In this document: piece by piece, positions 1 to 13,390 of the stretch
How positions within the stretch are numbered: position 1 is the stretch's first letter
Layout of the letters: every line of letters starts with the position of its first letter
Origin: Antedon mediterranea
Lineage: Eukaryota; Echinodermata; Crinoidea; Comatulida; Antedonidae
NCBI RefSeq assembly: GCF_964355755.1
Contig: NC_092677.1
Span: 21,300,101 to 21,364,100, forward strand
Reading direction: 5' to 3'
Length of the DNA: 64,000 bases
Program-made: the position numbers and the translations under genes
The notes under the pieces: model-generated
What the model was told of the DNA's origin: nothing
Databases searched by the model: none
The model's input: the letters and a program-made list of their open reading frames with translations, nothing else

Positions 1-30
1 ACAAAAGAGCTTCAAATCGCATTTGGAGAC

Positions 31-108
31 GTTTTAGACCCTTTTGTGCATTTCGATGAAACTTGGTTACACAAAAACATCAAAGTGCTTAAAATCACAT
101 TAGAAACC
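31..108 (+). repeat. Satellite monomer variant A (example, 78 bp)
   Basis: Example of the A variant, counted from GTTTTAGACC to the next such anchor. Its hallmark is the stretch GTGCATTTCGATGAAAC followed by TTGGTTACAC, then ACATCAAAGTGCTTAAAATC and a short tail ending TTAGAAACC. It is 8-10 bp shorter than the other variants because its tail lacks part of the AATAGCTTCAAATCGCATTTGG segment. This copy reads GACCCTTTTG instead of GACCATTTTG, a sub-variant that recurs after the ACAAAAGAGC junction. Confidence 0.9.
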
Positions 109-195
109 GTTTTAGACCATTTTGAGCATTTCGTTAAAACTTTTCACACAAAAACATCAAAGTCCACAAAATAGCTTAATATCGTATTTAAAAAC
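109..195 (+). repeat. Satellite monomer variant B (example, 87 bp)
   Basis: Example of the B variant. It is marked by GAGCATTTCGTTAAAAC, CAAAGTCCACAAAATAGC and the tail TTAATATCGTATTTAAAAAC. It normally follows variant A and precedes variant C. Sub-variants carry CACAGAAAAACATCAAAGAG in the middle; one such copy is the target of the transposon at 27961. Confidence 0.9.
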
Positions 196-282
196 GTTTT
201 AGACCATTTTGAGCATTTCGAAAAAACTTTTCCACACAAAACATCAAAGTTTACAAAATAGCTTTAAATCGCATTTGGAGAC
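196..282 (+). repeat. Satellite monomer variant C (example, 87 bp)
   Basis: Example of the C variant. It is marked by GAGCATTTCGAAAAAACTTT, CACACAAAACATCAAAG, TTTACAAAATAGC and a tail ending GCATTTGGAGAC. Sub-variants read TTTCGACAAAAC or TTTCAACAAAACTTTTTCTC. It sits between B units and D or E units. Confidence 0.9.
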
Positions 283-368
283 GTTTTAGACCATTTTGTT
301 CATTTCGATGAAACAAAAACACAAAAACATCAAATTGCACAAAATGGCTTAATATGATATGGGAAAAC
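283..368 (+). repeat. Satellite monomer variant E (example, 86 bp)
   Basis: Example of the E variant. It is marked by GTTCATTTCGATGAAAC, CAAATTGCACAAAATGGC and the tail ATATGATATGGGAAAAC. It is less frequent than A-D and appears about once per kilobase-scale block, so it is a useful marker for aligning higher-order repeats. The following unit (369-455) has the linked hallmark GAACATTTCGTTAAAAG. Confidence 0.85.
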
Positions 369-542
369 GTTTTAGACCATTTTGAACATTTCGTTAAAAG
401 TTTTCACAAAAAAACATCAAAGTCCACAAAATAGCTTAATATCGTATTTAAAAACGTTTTAGGCCATTTTGAGCATTTCGAAAAAACTTTTTCACACAAA
501 ACATCAAAGTTTACAAAATAGCTTCAAATCGCATTTGGAGAC

Positions 543-630
543 GTTTTAGACCATTTTGTGATTTTCAAAAAAACTTGTTAACATAAAAACACCAAAGTGC
601 TCAGAATACCTTCAAATCGCATTTTGAGAC
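543..630 (+). repeat. Satellite monomer variant D (example, 88 bp)
   Basis: Example of the D variant, the commonest local tandem unit, often in runs of two to five. It is marked by GTGATTTTCGAAAAAACTTG (here with TTTTCAAAAAAAC), TTAACATAAAAACACCAAAG, TGCTCAGAATACC and the tail TTCAAATCGCATTTTGAGAC. It contains two small palindromes, TTTTCGAAAA and GTTAAC. A 4-bp deletion sub-variant (ACTTAACAT for ACTTGTTAACAT) marks related copies near 1358, 6595, 35690, 46375, 57060 and 60420. Confidence 0.9.
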
Positions 631-1930
631 GTTTTAGACCATTTTGTGATTTTCGAAAAAACTTGTTAACATAAAAACACCAAAGTGCTCAGAATACCTT
701 CAAATCGTGTTTTGAGACGTTTTAGACCATTTTGTGATTTTGGAAAAACTTGTTAACATAAAAACACCAAAGTGCTCAGAATACCTTCAAATCGCATTTG
801 GAGACGTTTTAGACCATTTTGTGATTTTCGAAAAAACTTGTTAACATAAAAACACCAAAGTGCTCAGAAAAGCTTCAAATCGCAATTGGAGACGTTTTAA
901 ACCATTTTGTTCATTTCGATGAAACTTGGTTACACAAAAACATCAAATTGCACAAAATGGCTTAATATGGTATGGGAAAACGTTTTAGACCATTTTGAAC
1001 ATTTCGAGAAAACTTTTTCACACAAAACTTCAAAGTGTACAGAATAGCTTCAAATCGCATTAGAAACCGTTTTAGACCATTTTGAGCATTTCGAAAAAAC
1101 TTTTTCACACAAAACATCAAAGTTTACAAAATAGCTTCAAATCGCATTTGGAGACGTTTTAGACCATTTTGTGATTTTCGAAAAAACTTGTTAACATAAA
1201 AACACCAAAGTGCTCAGAATACCTTCAAATCGCATTTTGAGACGTTTTAGACCATTTTGTGATTTTCGAAAAAACTTGTTAACATAAAAATACCAAAGTG
1301 CTCAGAATACCTTCAAATCGTGTTTTGAGACGTTTTAGACCATTTTGTGATTTTCGAAAAAACTTAACATAAAAACACCAAAGTGCTCAGAATACCTTCA
1401 AATCGCATTTGGAGACGTTTTAGACCATTTTGTGATTTTGGAAAAAACTTGTTAACATAAAAACACCAAAGTGCTTAGAAAAGCTTCAAATCGCATTTGG
1501 AGACGTTTTAGACCCTTTTGTGCATTTCGATGAAACTTGGTTACACAAAAACATCAAAGTGCTTAAAATCACAGTAGAAACCGTTTTAGACCATTTTGAG
1601 CATTTCGTTAAAATTTTTCACAGAAAAACATCAAAGAGCAAAAAATAGCTTAATATCGTATTTAAAAACGTTTTAGACCATTTTGAGCATTTCGACAAAA
1701 CTTTTTCACACAAAACATCAAAGTGTACAGATAAGCTTCAAATCGCATTTGGAGACGTTTTAAACCATTTTGAGCATTTCGATAAAATTTTACACACAAA
1801 AACATCAAAGTGCACAAAATAGCTTAATATGGTATTTAAAAACGTTTTAGACCATTTTGAGCATTTCAACAAAACTTTTTCTCACAAAACATCAAAGTGT
1901 ACAGAATAGCTTCAAATCGCATTTGGAGAC

Positions 1931-2075
1931 GTTTTAGACCATTTTGTGCATTTCGATGAAACTTGGTTACACAAAAACATCAAAGTGCTTAAAATCACAT
2001 TTTGAGCATTTCGTTAAAACTTTTCACACAAAAACATCAAAGTCCACAAAATAGCTTAATATCTTATTTAAAAAC
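1931..2075 (+). repeat. Fused A/B monomer carrying a 20-bp deletion (145 bp)
   Basis: Here an A unit runs straight into a B unit with the anchor between them lost: AAATCACATTTTGAGC replaces the A-to-B boundary seen at 95-135. The missing piece is 20 bp and is flanked in the intact version by the 4-bp direct repeat CATT, so this is a microhomology deletion. The length of 145 bp equals 78+87-20. The same junction recurs in dozens of places across the window (for example near 2404, 4857, 7407, 14752, 21787, 33205, 47410 and 61955), so it arose once and was then amplified. Confidence 0.88.
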
Positions 2076-5000
2076 GTTTTAGACCATTTTGAGCATTTCG
2101 AAAAAACTTTTTCACACAAAACATCAAAGTTTACAAAATAGCTTCAAATCGCATTTGGAGACGTTTTAGACCATTTTGTGATTTTCGAAAAAACTTGTTA
2201 ACATAAAAACACCAAAGTGCTCAGAATACCTTCAAATCGCATTTGGAGACGTTTTAGACCATTTTGTGATTTTCGAAAAAACTTGTTAACATAAAAACAC
2301 CAAAGTGCTTAGAAAAGCTTCAAATCACATTTGGAGATGTTTTAGACCATTTTGTGCATTTCGATGAAACTTGGTTACACAAAAACATCAAAGTGCTTAA
2401 AATCACATTTTGAGCATTTCGTTAAAACTTTTCACACAAAAACATCAAAGTCCACAAAATAGCTTAATATCGTATTTAAAACGTTTTAGACCATTTTGAG
2501 CATTTCGAAAAAACTTTTCCACACAAAACATCAAAGTTTACAAAATAGCTTCAAATCGCATTTGGAGACGTTTTAGACCATTTTGTGATTTTCGAAAAAA
2601 CTTGTTAACATAAAAACACCAAAGTGCTCAGAATACCTTCAAATCGTGTTTTGAGACCTTTTAGACCATTTTGTAATTTTCGAAAAAACTTGTTAACATA
2701 AAAACACCAAAGTGCTCAGAATACCTTCACATCGCATTTTGAGACGTTTTAGACCATTTTGTGATTTTCGAAAAAACTTGTTAACATAAAAACACCAAAG
2801 TGCTTAGAAAAGCTTGAAATCGCATTTGGAGACGTTTTAGACCATTTTGTGCATTTCGATGAAACTTGGTTACACAAAAACATCAAAGTGCTTAAAATCA
2901 CATTTTGAGCATTTCGTTAAAACTTTTCACACAAAAACATCAAAGAGTAATAAATAGCTTAATATCGTATTTAAAAACGTTTTAGACCATTTTGAGCATT
3001 TCGACAAAATTTTTTCAAACAAAACATCAAAGTGTACAGAATAGCTTTAAATCGCATTTGGAGACGTTTTAGACCATTTTGTTAATTTCGATGAAACAAA
3101 AACACAAAAACATCAAATTGCACAAAATGGCTTAATATGATATGGGAAAACGTTTTAGACCATTTTGAACATTTCGTTAAAAAAGTTTTCACACAAAAAC
3201 ATCAAAGTCCACAAAATAGCTTAATATCGTATTTAAAAACGTTTTAGACCATTTTGAGCATTTCGAAAAAACTTTTTCACACAAAACATCAAAGTTTACA
3301 AAATAGCTTCAAATCGCATTTGGAGACGTTTTAGACCATTTTGTGATTTTCGAAAAAACTTGTTAACATAAAAACACCAAAGTGCTCAGAATACCTTCAA
3401 ATCGCATTTTGAGACGTTTTAGACCATTTTGTGATTTTCGAAAAAACTTGTTAACATAAAAACACCAAAGTGCTCAGAATACCTTCAAATCGCATTTGGA
3501 GACGTTTTAGACCATTTTCTGATTTTCGTAAAAACTTGTTAACATAAAAACACCAAAGTGCTTAGAAAAGTTTAAAATCGCATTTGGAGACGTTTTAGAC
3601 CATTTTGTTCATTTCGATGAAACTTGGTTACACAAAAACATCAAATTGCACAAAATGGCTTAATATGGTATGGGAAAACGTTTTAGACCATTTTGAACAT
3701 TTCGAGAAAACTTTTTCACACAAAACTTCAAAGTGTACAGAATAGCTTCAAATCGCATTAGAAACCGTTTTAGACCATTTTGAGCATTTCGAAAAAACTT
3801 TTTCACACAAAACATCAAAGTTTACAAAATAGCTTCAAATCACATTTGGAGACGTTTTAGACCATTTTGTGATTTTCAAAAAAACTTGTTAACATAAAAA
3901 CACCAAAGTGCTCAGAATACCTTCAAATCGCATTTTGAGACGTTTTAGACCATTTTGTGATTTTCGGAAAAACTTGTTAACATAAAAACACAAAAGAGCT
4001 TCAAATCGCATTTGGAGACGTTTTAGACCCTTTTGTGCATTTCGATGAAACTTGGTTACACAAAAACATCAAAGTGCTTAAAATCACATTAGAAACCGTT
4101 TTAGACCATTTTGAGCATTTCGTTAAAACTTTTCACACAAAAACATCAAAGTCCACAAAATAGCTTAATATCGTATTTAAAAACGTTTTAGACCATTTTG
4201 AGCATTTCGAAAAAACTTTTCCACACGAAACATCAAAGTTTACAAAATAGCTTCAAATCGCATTTGGAGACGTTTTAGACCATTTTGTGATTTTCGAAAA
4301 AAACTTGTTAACATAAAAACACCAAAGTGCTCAGAATACCTTCAAATCGCATTTGGAGACGTTTTAGACCCTTTTGTGCATTTCGATGAAACTTGGTTAC
4401 ACAAAAACATCAAAGTGCTTAAAATCACATTAGAAACCGTTTTAGACCATTTTGAGCATTTCGTTAAAATTTTTCACAGAAAAACATCAAAGAGCAAAAA
4501 ATATCTTAATCTCGTATTTAAAAACGTTTTAGACCATTTTTAGCATTTCGACAAAACTTTTTCACACAAAACATCAAAGTGTACAAAATAGCTTCAAATC
4601 GCATTTGGAGACGTTTTAACCCATTTTGAGCATTTCGATAAAATTTTACACACAAAAACATCAAAGTGCACAAAATAGCTTAATATGGTATTTAAAAACG
4701 TTTTAGACCATTTTGAGCATTTCAACAAAACTTTTTCTCACAAAACATCAAAGTGTACAGAATAGCTTCAAATCGCATTTGGAGACGTTTTAGACCATTT
4801 TGTGCATTTCGATGAAACTTGGTTACACAAAAACATCAAAGTGCTTAAAATCACATTTTGAGCATTTCGTTAAAACTTTTCACACAAAAACATCAAAGTC
4901 CACAAAATAGCTTAATATCGTATTTAAAAACGTTTTAGACCATTTTGAGCATTTCGAAAAAACTTTTCCACACGAAACATCAAAGTTTACAAAATAGCTT

Positions 5001-6889
5001 CAAATCGCATTTGGAGACGTTTTAGACCATTTTGTGATTTTCGAAAAAACTTGATAACATAAAAACACCAAAGTGCTCAGAATACCTTCAAATCGTGTTT
5101 TGAGACGTTTTAGACCATTTTGTAATTTTCGAAAAAACTTGTTAACATAAAAACACCAAAGTGCTCAGAATACCTTCACATCGAATTTTGAGACGTTTTA
5201 GACCATTTTGTGATTTTCGAAAAAACTTGTTAACATAAAAACACCAAAGTGCTTAGAAAAGCTTGAAATCGCATTTGGAGACGTTTTAGACCATTTTGTG
5301 CATTTCGATGAAACTTGGTTACACAAAAACATCAAAGTGCTTAAAATCACATTTTGAGCATTTCGTTAAAACTTTTCACACAAAAACATCAAAGTCCACA
5401 AAATAGCTTAATATCGTATTTAAAAACGTTTTAGACCATTTTGAGCATTTCGAAAAAACTTTTCCACACAAAACATCAAAGTTTACAAAATAGCTTTAAA
5501 TCGCATTTGGAGACGTTTTAGACCATTTTGTTCATTTCGATGAAACAAAAACACAAAAACATCAAATTGCACAAAATGGCTTAATATGATATGGGAAAAC
5601 GTTTTAGACCATTTTGAACATTTCGTTAAAAGTTTTCACAAAAAAACATCAAAGTCCACAAAATAGCTTAATATCGTATTTAAAAACGTTTTAGGCCATT
5701 TTGAGCATTTCGAAAAAACTTTTTCACACAAAACATCAAAGTTTACAAAATAGCTTCAAATCGCATTTGGAGACGTTTTAGACCATTTTGTGATTTTCAA
5801 AAAAACTTGTTAACATAAAAACACCAAAGTGCTCAGAATACCTTCAAATCGCATTTTGAGACGTTTTAGACCATTTTGTGATTTTCGAAAAAACTTGTTA
5901 ACATAAAAACACCAATGTGCTCAGAATACCTTCAAATCGTGTTTTGAGACGTTTTAGACCATTTTGTGATTTTGGAAAAACTTGTTAACATAAAAACACC
6001 AAAGTGCTCAGAATACCTTCAAATCGCATTTGGAGACGTTTTAGACCATTTTGTGATTTTCGAAAAAACTTGTTAACATAAAAACACCAAAGTGCTCAGA
6101 AAAGCTTCAAATCGCAATTGGAGACGTTTTAAACCATTTTGTTCATTTCGATGAAACTTGGTTACACAAAAACATCAAATTGCACAAAATGGCTTAATAT
6201 GGTATGGGAAAACGTTTTAGACCATTTTGAACATTTCGAGAAAACTTTTTCACACAAAACTTCAAAGTGTACAGAATAGCTTCAAATCGCATTAGAAACC
6301 GTTTTAGACCATTTTGAGCATTTCGAAAAAACTTTTTCACACAAAACATCAAAGTTTACAAAATAGCTTCAAATCGCATTTGGAGACGTTTTAGACCATT
6401 TTGTGATTTTCGAAAAAACTTGTTAACATAAAAACACCAAAGTGCTCAGAATACCTTCAAATCGCATTTTGAGACGTTTTAGACCATTTTGTGATTTTCG
6501 AAAAAACTTGTTAACATAAAAATACCAAAGTGCTCAGAATACCTTCAAATCGTGTTTTGAGACGTTTTAGACCATTTTGTGATTTTCGAAAAAACTTAAC
6601 ATAAAAACACCAAAGTGCTCAGAATACCTTCAAATCGCATTTGGAGACGTTTTAGACCATTTTGTGATTTTGGAAAAAACTTGTTAACATAAAAACACCA
6701 AAGTGCTTAGAAAAGCTTCAAATCGCATTTGGAGACGTTTTAGACCCTTTTGTGCATTTCGATGAAACTTGGTTACACAAAAACATCAAAGTGCTTAAAA
6801 TCACAGTAGAAACCGTTTTAGACCATTTTGAGCATTTCGTTAAAATTTTTCACAGAAAAACATCAAAGAGCAAAAAATAGCTTAATATC

Positions 6890-9800
6890 GTATTTAAAAA
6901 CGTTTTAGACCATTTTGAGCATTTCGAAAAAACTTTTTCACACAAAACATCAAAGTTTACAAAATAGCTTCAAATCGCATTTGGAGACGTTTTAGACCAT
7001 TTTGTGATTTTCGAAAAAACTTGTTAACATAAAAACACCAAAGTGCTCAGAATACCTTCAAATCGAATTTTGAGACGTTTTAGACCATTTTGTGATTTTC
7101 GAAAAAACTTGTTAACATAAAAACACCAAAGTGCTCAGAATACCTTCAAATCGTGTTTTGAGACGTTTTAGACCATTTTGTAATTTTCGAAAAAACTTGT
7201 TAACATAAAAACACCAAAGTGCTCAGAATACCTTCACATCGCATTTTGAGACGTTTTAGACCATTTTGTGATTTTCGAAAAAACTTGTTAACATAAAAAC
7301 ACCAAAGTGCTTAGAAAAGCTTGAAATCGCATTTGGAGACGTTTTAGACCATTTTGTGCATTTCGATGAAACTTGGTTACACAAAAACATCAAAGTGCTT
7401 AAAATCACATTTTGAGCATTTCGTTAAAACTTTTCACACAAAAACATCAAAGAGTAATAAATAGCTTAATATCGTATTTAAAAACGTTTTAGACCATTTT
7501 GAGCATTTCGACAAAATTTTTTCAAACAAAACATCAAAGTGTACAGAATAGCTTTAAATCGCATTTGGAGACGTTTTAGACCATTTTGTTCATTTCGATG
7601 AAACAAAAACACAAAAACATCAAATTGCACAAAATGGCTTAATATGATATGGGAAAACGTTTTAGACCATTTTGAACATTTCGTTAAAAGTTTTCACACA
7701 AAAACATCAAAGTCCACAAAATAGCTTAATATCGTATTTAAAAACGTTTTAGACCATTTTGAGCATTTCGAAAAAACTTTTTCACACAAAACATCAAAGT
7801 TTACAAAATAGCTTCAAATCGCATTTGGAGACGTTTTAGACCATTTTGTGATTTTCGAAAAAACTTGTTAACATAAAAACACCAAAGTGCTCAGAATACC
7901 TTCAAATCGCATTTTGAGACGTTTTAGACCATTTTGTGATTTTCGAAAAAACTTGTTAACATAAAAACACCAAAGTGCTCAGAATACCTTCAAATCGCAT
8001 TTGGAGACGTTTTAGACCATTTTGTGATTTTCGTAAAAACTTGTTAACATAAAAACACAAAAGTGCTTAGAAAAGTTTCAAATCGCATTTGGAGACGTTT
8101 TAGACCATTTTGTTCATTTCGATGAAACTTGGTTACTCAAAAACATCAAATTGCACAAAATGGCTTAATATGGTATGGGAAAACGTTTTAGACCATTTTG
8201 AACATTTCGAGAAAACTTTTTCACACAAAACTTCAAAGTGTACAGAATAGCTTCAAATCGCATTAGAAACCGTTTTAGACCATTTTGAGCATTTCGAAAA
8301 AACTTTTTCACACAAAACATCAAAGTTTACAAAATAGCTTTAAATCACATTTGGAGACGTTTTAGACCATTTTGTGATTTTCAAAAAAACTTGTTAACAT
8401 AAAAACACCAAAGTGCTCAGAATACCTTCAAATCGCATTTTGAGACGTTTTAGACCATTTTGTGATTTTCGGAAAAACTTGTTAACATAAAAACACCAAA
8501 GTGCTCAGAATACCTTCAAATCGTATTTTGAGACGTTTTAGACAATTTTGTGATTTTCGAAAAAACTTGTTAACATAAAAACACCAAAGTGCTTAGAAAA
8601 GCTTCAAATCGCATTTGGAGACGTTTTAGACCATTTTGTGCATTTCGATGAAACTTGGTTACACAAAAACATCAAAGTGTACAGAATAGCTTCAAATCGC
8701 ATTAGAAACCGTTTTAGACCATTTTGAGCATTTCGAAAAAACTTTTTCACACAAAACATCAAAGTGTACAAAATAGCTTCAAATCGCATTTGGAGACGTT
8801 TTAGACAATTTTGTGATTTTCGAAAAAACTTGTTTACATAAAAACATCAAAGTGCTCAGAATAGCTTCCAATCGCATTTTGAGACGTTTTAGACCCTTTT
8901 GTGCATTTCGATGAAACTTGGTTACACAAAAACATCAAAGTGCTTAAAATCACAGTAGAAACCGTTTTAGACCATTTTGAGCATTTCGTTAAAATTTTTC
9001 ACAGAAAAACATCAAAGAGCAAAAAATAGCTTAATATCGTATTTAAAAACGTTTTAGACCATTTTGAGCATTTCGACAAAACTTTTTCACACAAAACATC
9101 AAAGTGTACAGATAAGCTTCAAATCGCATTTGGAGACGTTTTAAACCATTTTGAGCATTTCGATAAAATTTTACACACAAAAACATCAAAGTGCACAAAA
9201 TAGCTTAATATGGTATTTAAAAACGTTTTAGACCATTTTGAGCATTTCAACAAAACTTTTTCTCACAAAACATCAAAGTGTACAGAATAGCTTCAAATCG
9301 CATTTGGAGACGTTTTAGACCATTTTGTGCATTTCGATGAAACTTGGTTACACAAAAACATCAAAGTGCTTAAATTCACATTTTGAGCATTTCGTTAAAA
9401 CTTTTCACACAAAAACATCAAAGTCCACAAAATAGCTTAATATCGTATTTAAAAACGTTTTAGACCATTTTGAGAATTTCGAAAAAACTTTTTCACACAA
9501 AACATCAAAGTTTACAAAATAGCTTCAAATCGCATTTGGAGACGTTTTAGACCATTTTGTGATTTTCGAAAAAACTTGTTAACATAAAAGCACCAAAGTG
9601 CTCAGAATACCTTCAAATCGCATTTGGAGACGTTTTAGACCATTTTGTGATTTTCGAAAAAACTTGTTAACATAAAAACACCAAAGTGCTCAGAATACCT
9701 TCAAATCGTGTTTTGAGACGTTTTAGACCATTTTGTAATTTTCGAAAAAACTTGTTAACATAAAAACACCAAAGTGCTCAGAATACCTTCACATCGCATT

Positions 9801-12242
9801 TTGAGACGTTTTAGACCATTTTGTGATTTTCGAAAAAACTTGTTAACATAAAAACACCAAAGTGCTTAGAAAAGCTTGAAATCGCATTTGGAGACGTTTT
9901 AGACCATTTTGTGCATTTCGATGAAACTTGGTTACACAAAAACATCAAAGTGCTTAAAATCACATTTTGAGCATTTCGTTAAAACTTTTCACACAAAAAC
10001 ATCAAAGAGTAATAAATAGCTTAATATCGTATTTAAAAACGTTTTAGACCATTTTGAGCATTTCGACAAAATTTTTTCAAACAAAACATCAAAGTGTACA
10101 GAATAGCTTTAAATCGCATTTGGAGACGTTTTAGACCATTTTGTTCATTTCGATGAAACAAAAACACAAAAACATCAAATTGCACAAAATGGCTTAATAT
10201 GATATGGGAAAACGTTTTAGACCATTTTGAACATTTCGTTAAAAGTTTTCACACAAAAACATCAAAGTCCACAAAATAGCTTAATATCGTATTTAAAAAC
10301 GTTTTAGACCATTTTGAGCATTTCGAAAAAACTTTTTCACACAAAACATCAAAGTTTACAAAATAGCTTCAAATCGCATTTGGAGACGTTTTAGACCATT
10401 TTGTGATTTTCGAAAAAACTTGTTAACATAAAAACACCAAAGTGCTCAGAATACCTTCAAATCGCATTTTGAGACGTTTTAGACCATTTTGTGATTTTCG
10501 AAAAAACTTGTTAACATAAAAACACCAAAGTGCTCAGAATACCTTCAAATCGCATTTGGAGACGTTTTAGACCATTTTGTGATTTTCGTAAAAACTTGTT
10601 AACATAAAAACACAAAAGTGCTTAGAAAAGTTTCAAATCGCATTTGGAGACGTTTTAGACCATTTTGTTCATTTCGATGAAACTTGGTTACTCAAAAACA
10701 TCAAATTGCACAAAATGGCTTAATATGGTATGGGAAAACGTTTTAGACCATTTTGAACATTTCGAGAAAACTTTTTCACACAAAACTTCAAAGTGTACAG
10801 AATAGCTTCAAATCGCATTAGAAACCGTTTTAGACCATTTTGAGCATTTCGAAAAAACTTTTTCACACAAAACATCAAAGTTTACAAAATAGCTTTAAAT
10901 CACATTTGGAGACGTTTTAGACCATTTTGTGATTTTCAAAAAAACTTGTTAACATAAAAACACCAAAGTGCTCAGAATACCTTCAAATCGCATTTTGAGA
11001 CGTTTTAGACCATTTTGTGATTTTCGGAAAAACTTGTTAACATAAAAACACCAAAGTGCTCAGAATACCTTCAAATCGTATTTTGAGACGTTTTAGACAA
11101 TTTTGTGATTTTCGAAAAAACTTGTTAACATAAAAACACCAAAGTGCTTAGAAAAGCTTCAAATCGCATTTGGAGACGTTTTAGACCATTTTGTGCATTT
11201 CGATGAAACTTGGTTACACAAAAACATCAAAGTGTACAGAATAGCTTCAAATCGCATTAGAAACCGTTTTAGACCATTTTGAGCATTTCGAAAAAACTTT
11301 TTCACACAAAACATCAAAGTGTACAAAATAGCTTCAAATCGCATTTGGAGACGTTTTAGACAATTTTGTGATTTTCGAAAAAACTTGTTTACATAAAAAC
11401 ATCAAAGTGCTCAGAATAGCTTCCAATCGCATTTTGAGACGTTTTAGACCCTTTTGTGCATTTCGATGAAACTTGGTTACACAAAAACATCAAAGTGCTT
11501 AAAATCACAGTAGAAACCGTTTTAGACCATTTTGAGCATTTCGTTAAAATTTTTCACAGAAAAACATCAAAGAGCAAAAAATAGCTTAATATCGTATTTA
11601 AAAACGTTTTAGACCATTTTGAGCATTTCGACAAAACTTTTTCACACAAAACATCAAAGTGTACAGATAAGCTTCAAATCGCATTTGGAGACGTTTTAAA
11701 CCATTTTGAGCATTTCGATAAAATTTTACACACAAAAACATCAAAGTGCACAAAATAGCTTAATATGGTATTTAAAAACGTTTTAGACCATTTTGAGCAT
11801 TTCAACAAAACTTTTTCTCACAAAACATCAAAGTGTACAGAATAGCTTCAAATCGCATTTGGAGACGTTTTAGACCATTTTGTGCATTTCGATGAAACTT
11901 GGTTACACAAAAACATCAAAGTGCTTAAATTCACATTTTGAGCATTTCGTTAAAACTTTTCACACAAAAACATCAAAGTCCACAAAATAGCTTAATATCG
12001 TATTTAAAAACGTTTTAGACCATTTTGAGAATTTCGAAAAAACTTTTTCACACAAAACATCAAAGTTTACAAAATAGCTTCAAATCGCATTTGGAGACGT
12101 TTTAGACCATTTTGTGATTTTCGAAAAAACTTGTTAACATAAAAGCACCAAAGTGCTCAGAATACCTTCAAATCGCATTTGGAGACGTTTTAGACCATTT
12201 TGTGATTTTCGAAAAAACTTGTTAACATAAAAACACCAAAGT
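6890..12242 (+). repeat. 2,555-bp higher-order tandem duplication
   Basis: Sequence from about 6890 to 9686 reappears at +2,555 bp (about 9445 to 12242). Matched landmarks include CAAAGAGTAATAAATAGC at 7448 and 10003, and the block at 8604-8789 and 11159-11344. The private variant ACATAAAAGCACC near 9590 and 12145 is shared by both copies and is absent from the related copy near 24860. The copies diverge after 9686/12242 (TGCTCAGAATACC against TGCTTAGAAAAG). It looks younger than the surrounding mosaic. Confidence 0.85.
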
Positions 12243-13390
12243 GCTTAGAAAAGTTTCAAATCGCATTTGGAGACGTTTTAGACCATTTTTATCATTTCGA
12301 TGAAACTTGGTTACACAAAAACATCAAAGTGCTTAAAATCACATTTTGAGCATTTCGTTAAAACTTTTCACACAAAAACATCAAAGTCCACAAAATAGCT
12401 TAATATCGTATTTAAAAACGTTTTAGACCATTTTGAGCATTTCGAAAAAACTTTTCCACACAAAACATCAAAGTTTACAAAATAGCTTCAAATCGCATTT
12501 GGAGACGTTTTAGACCATTTTGTGATTTTCGAAAAAACTTGTTAACATAAAAACACCAAAGTGCTCAGAATACCTTCAAATCGTGTTTTGAGACGTTTTA
12601 GACCATTTTGTAATTTTCGAAAAAACTTGTTAACATAAAAACACCAAAGTGCTCAGAATACCTTCACATCGCATTTTGAGACGTTTTAGACCATTTTGTG
12701 ATTTTCGAAAAAACTTGTTAACATAAAAACACCAAAGTGCTTAGAAAAGCTTGAAATCGCATTTGGAGACGTTTTAGACCATTTTGTGCATTTCGATGAA
12801 ACTTGGTTACACAAAAACATCAAAGTGCTTAAAATCACATTAGAAACCGTTTTAGACCATTTTGAGCATTTCGTTAAAACTTTTCACACAAAAACATCAA
12901 AGTCCACAAAATAGCTTAATATCGTATTTAAAAACGTTTTAGACCATTTTGAGCATTTCGAAAAAACTTTTCCACACAAAACATCAAAGTTTACAAAATA
13001 GCTTCAAATCGCATTTGGAGACGTTTTAGACCATTTTGTGATTTTCGAAAAAACTTGTTAACATAAAAACACCAAAGTGCTTAGAAAAGCTTCATATCGC
13101 ATTTGGAGACGTTTTAGACCATTTTGTGCATTTCGATGAAACTTGGTTACACAAAAACATCAAAGTTCTTAAAATCACATTTTGAGCATTTCGTTAAAAC
13201 TTTTCACACAAAAACATCAAAGAGCAAAAAATAGCTTAATATCGTATTTAAAAACGTTTTAGACCATTTTGAGCATTTCGACAAAACTTTTTCACACAAA
13301 ACATCAAAGTGTACAAAATAGCTTCAAATCGCATTTGGAGACGTTTTAGACAATTTTGTGATTTTCGAAAAAACTTGTTAACATAAAAAC

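Noticed and set aside
109-195. CENP-B box in the TTTCGTTAAAACTTTTCAC segment
   Set aside because: It shares only TTCGTT and one A with the CENP-B box and lacks the essential CGGG part, so no claim is made.
8604-8789. 61-residue open frame on the minus strand, repeated at 11159, 23887, 38425, 49110, 59028 and 63242
   Set aside because: The frame runs through satellite monomers and recurs only because the higher-order blocks recur. The peptide is itself an internal repeat of the monomer, and the frame breaks in most other units.
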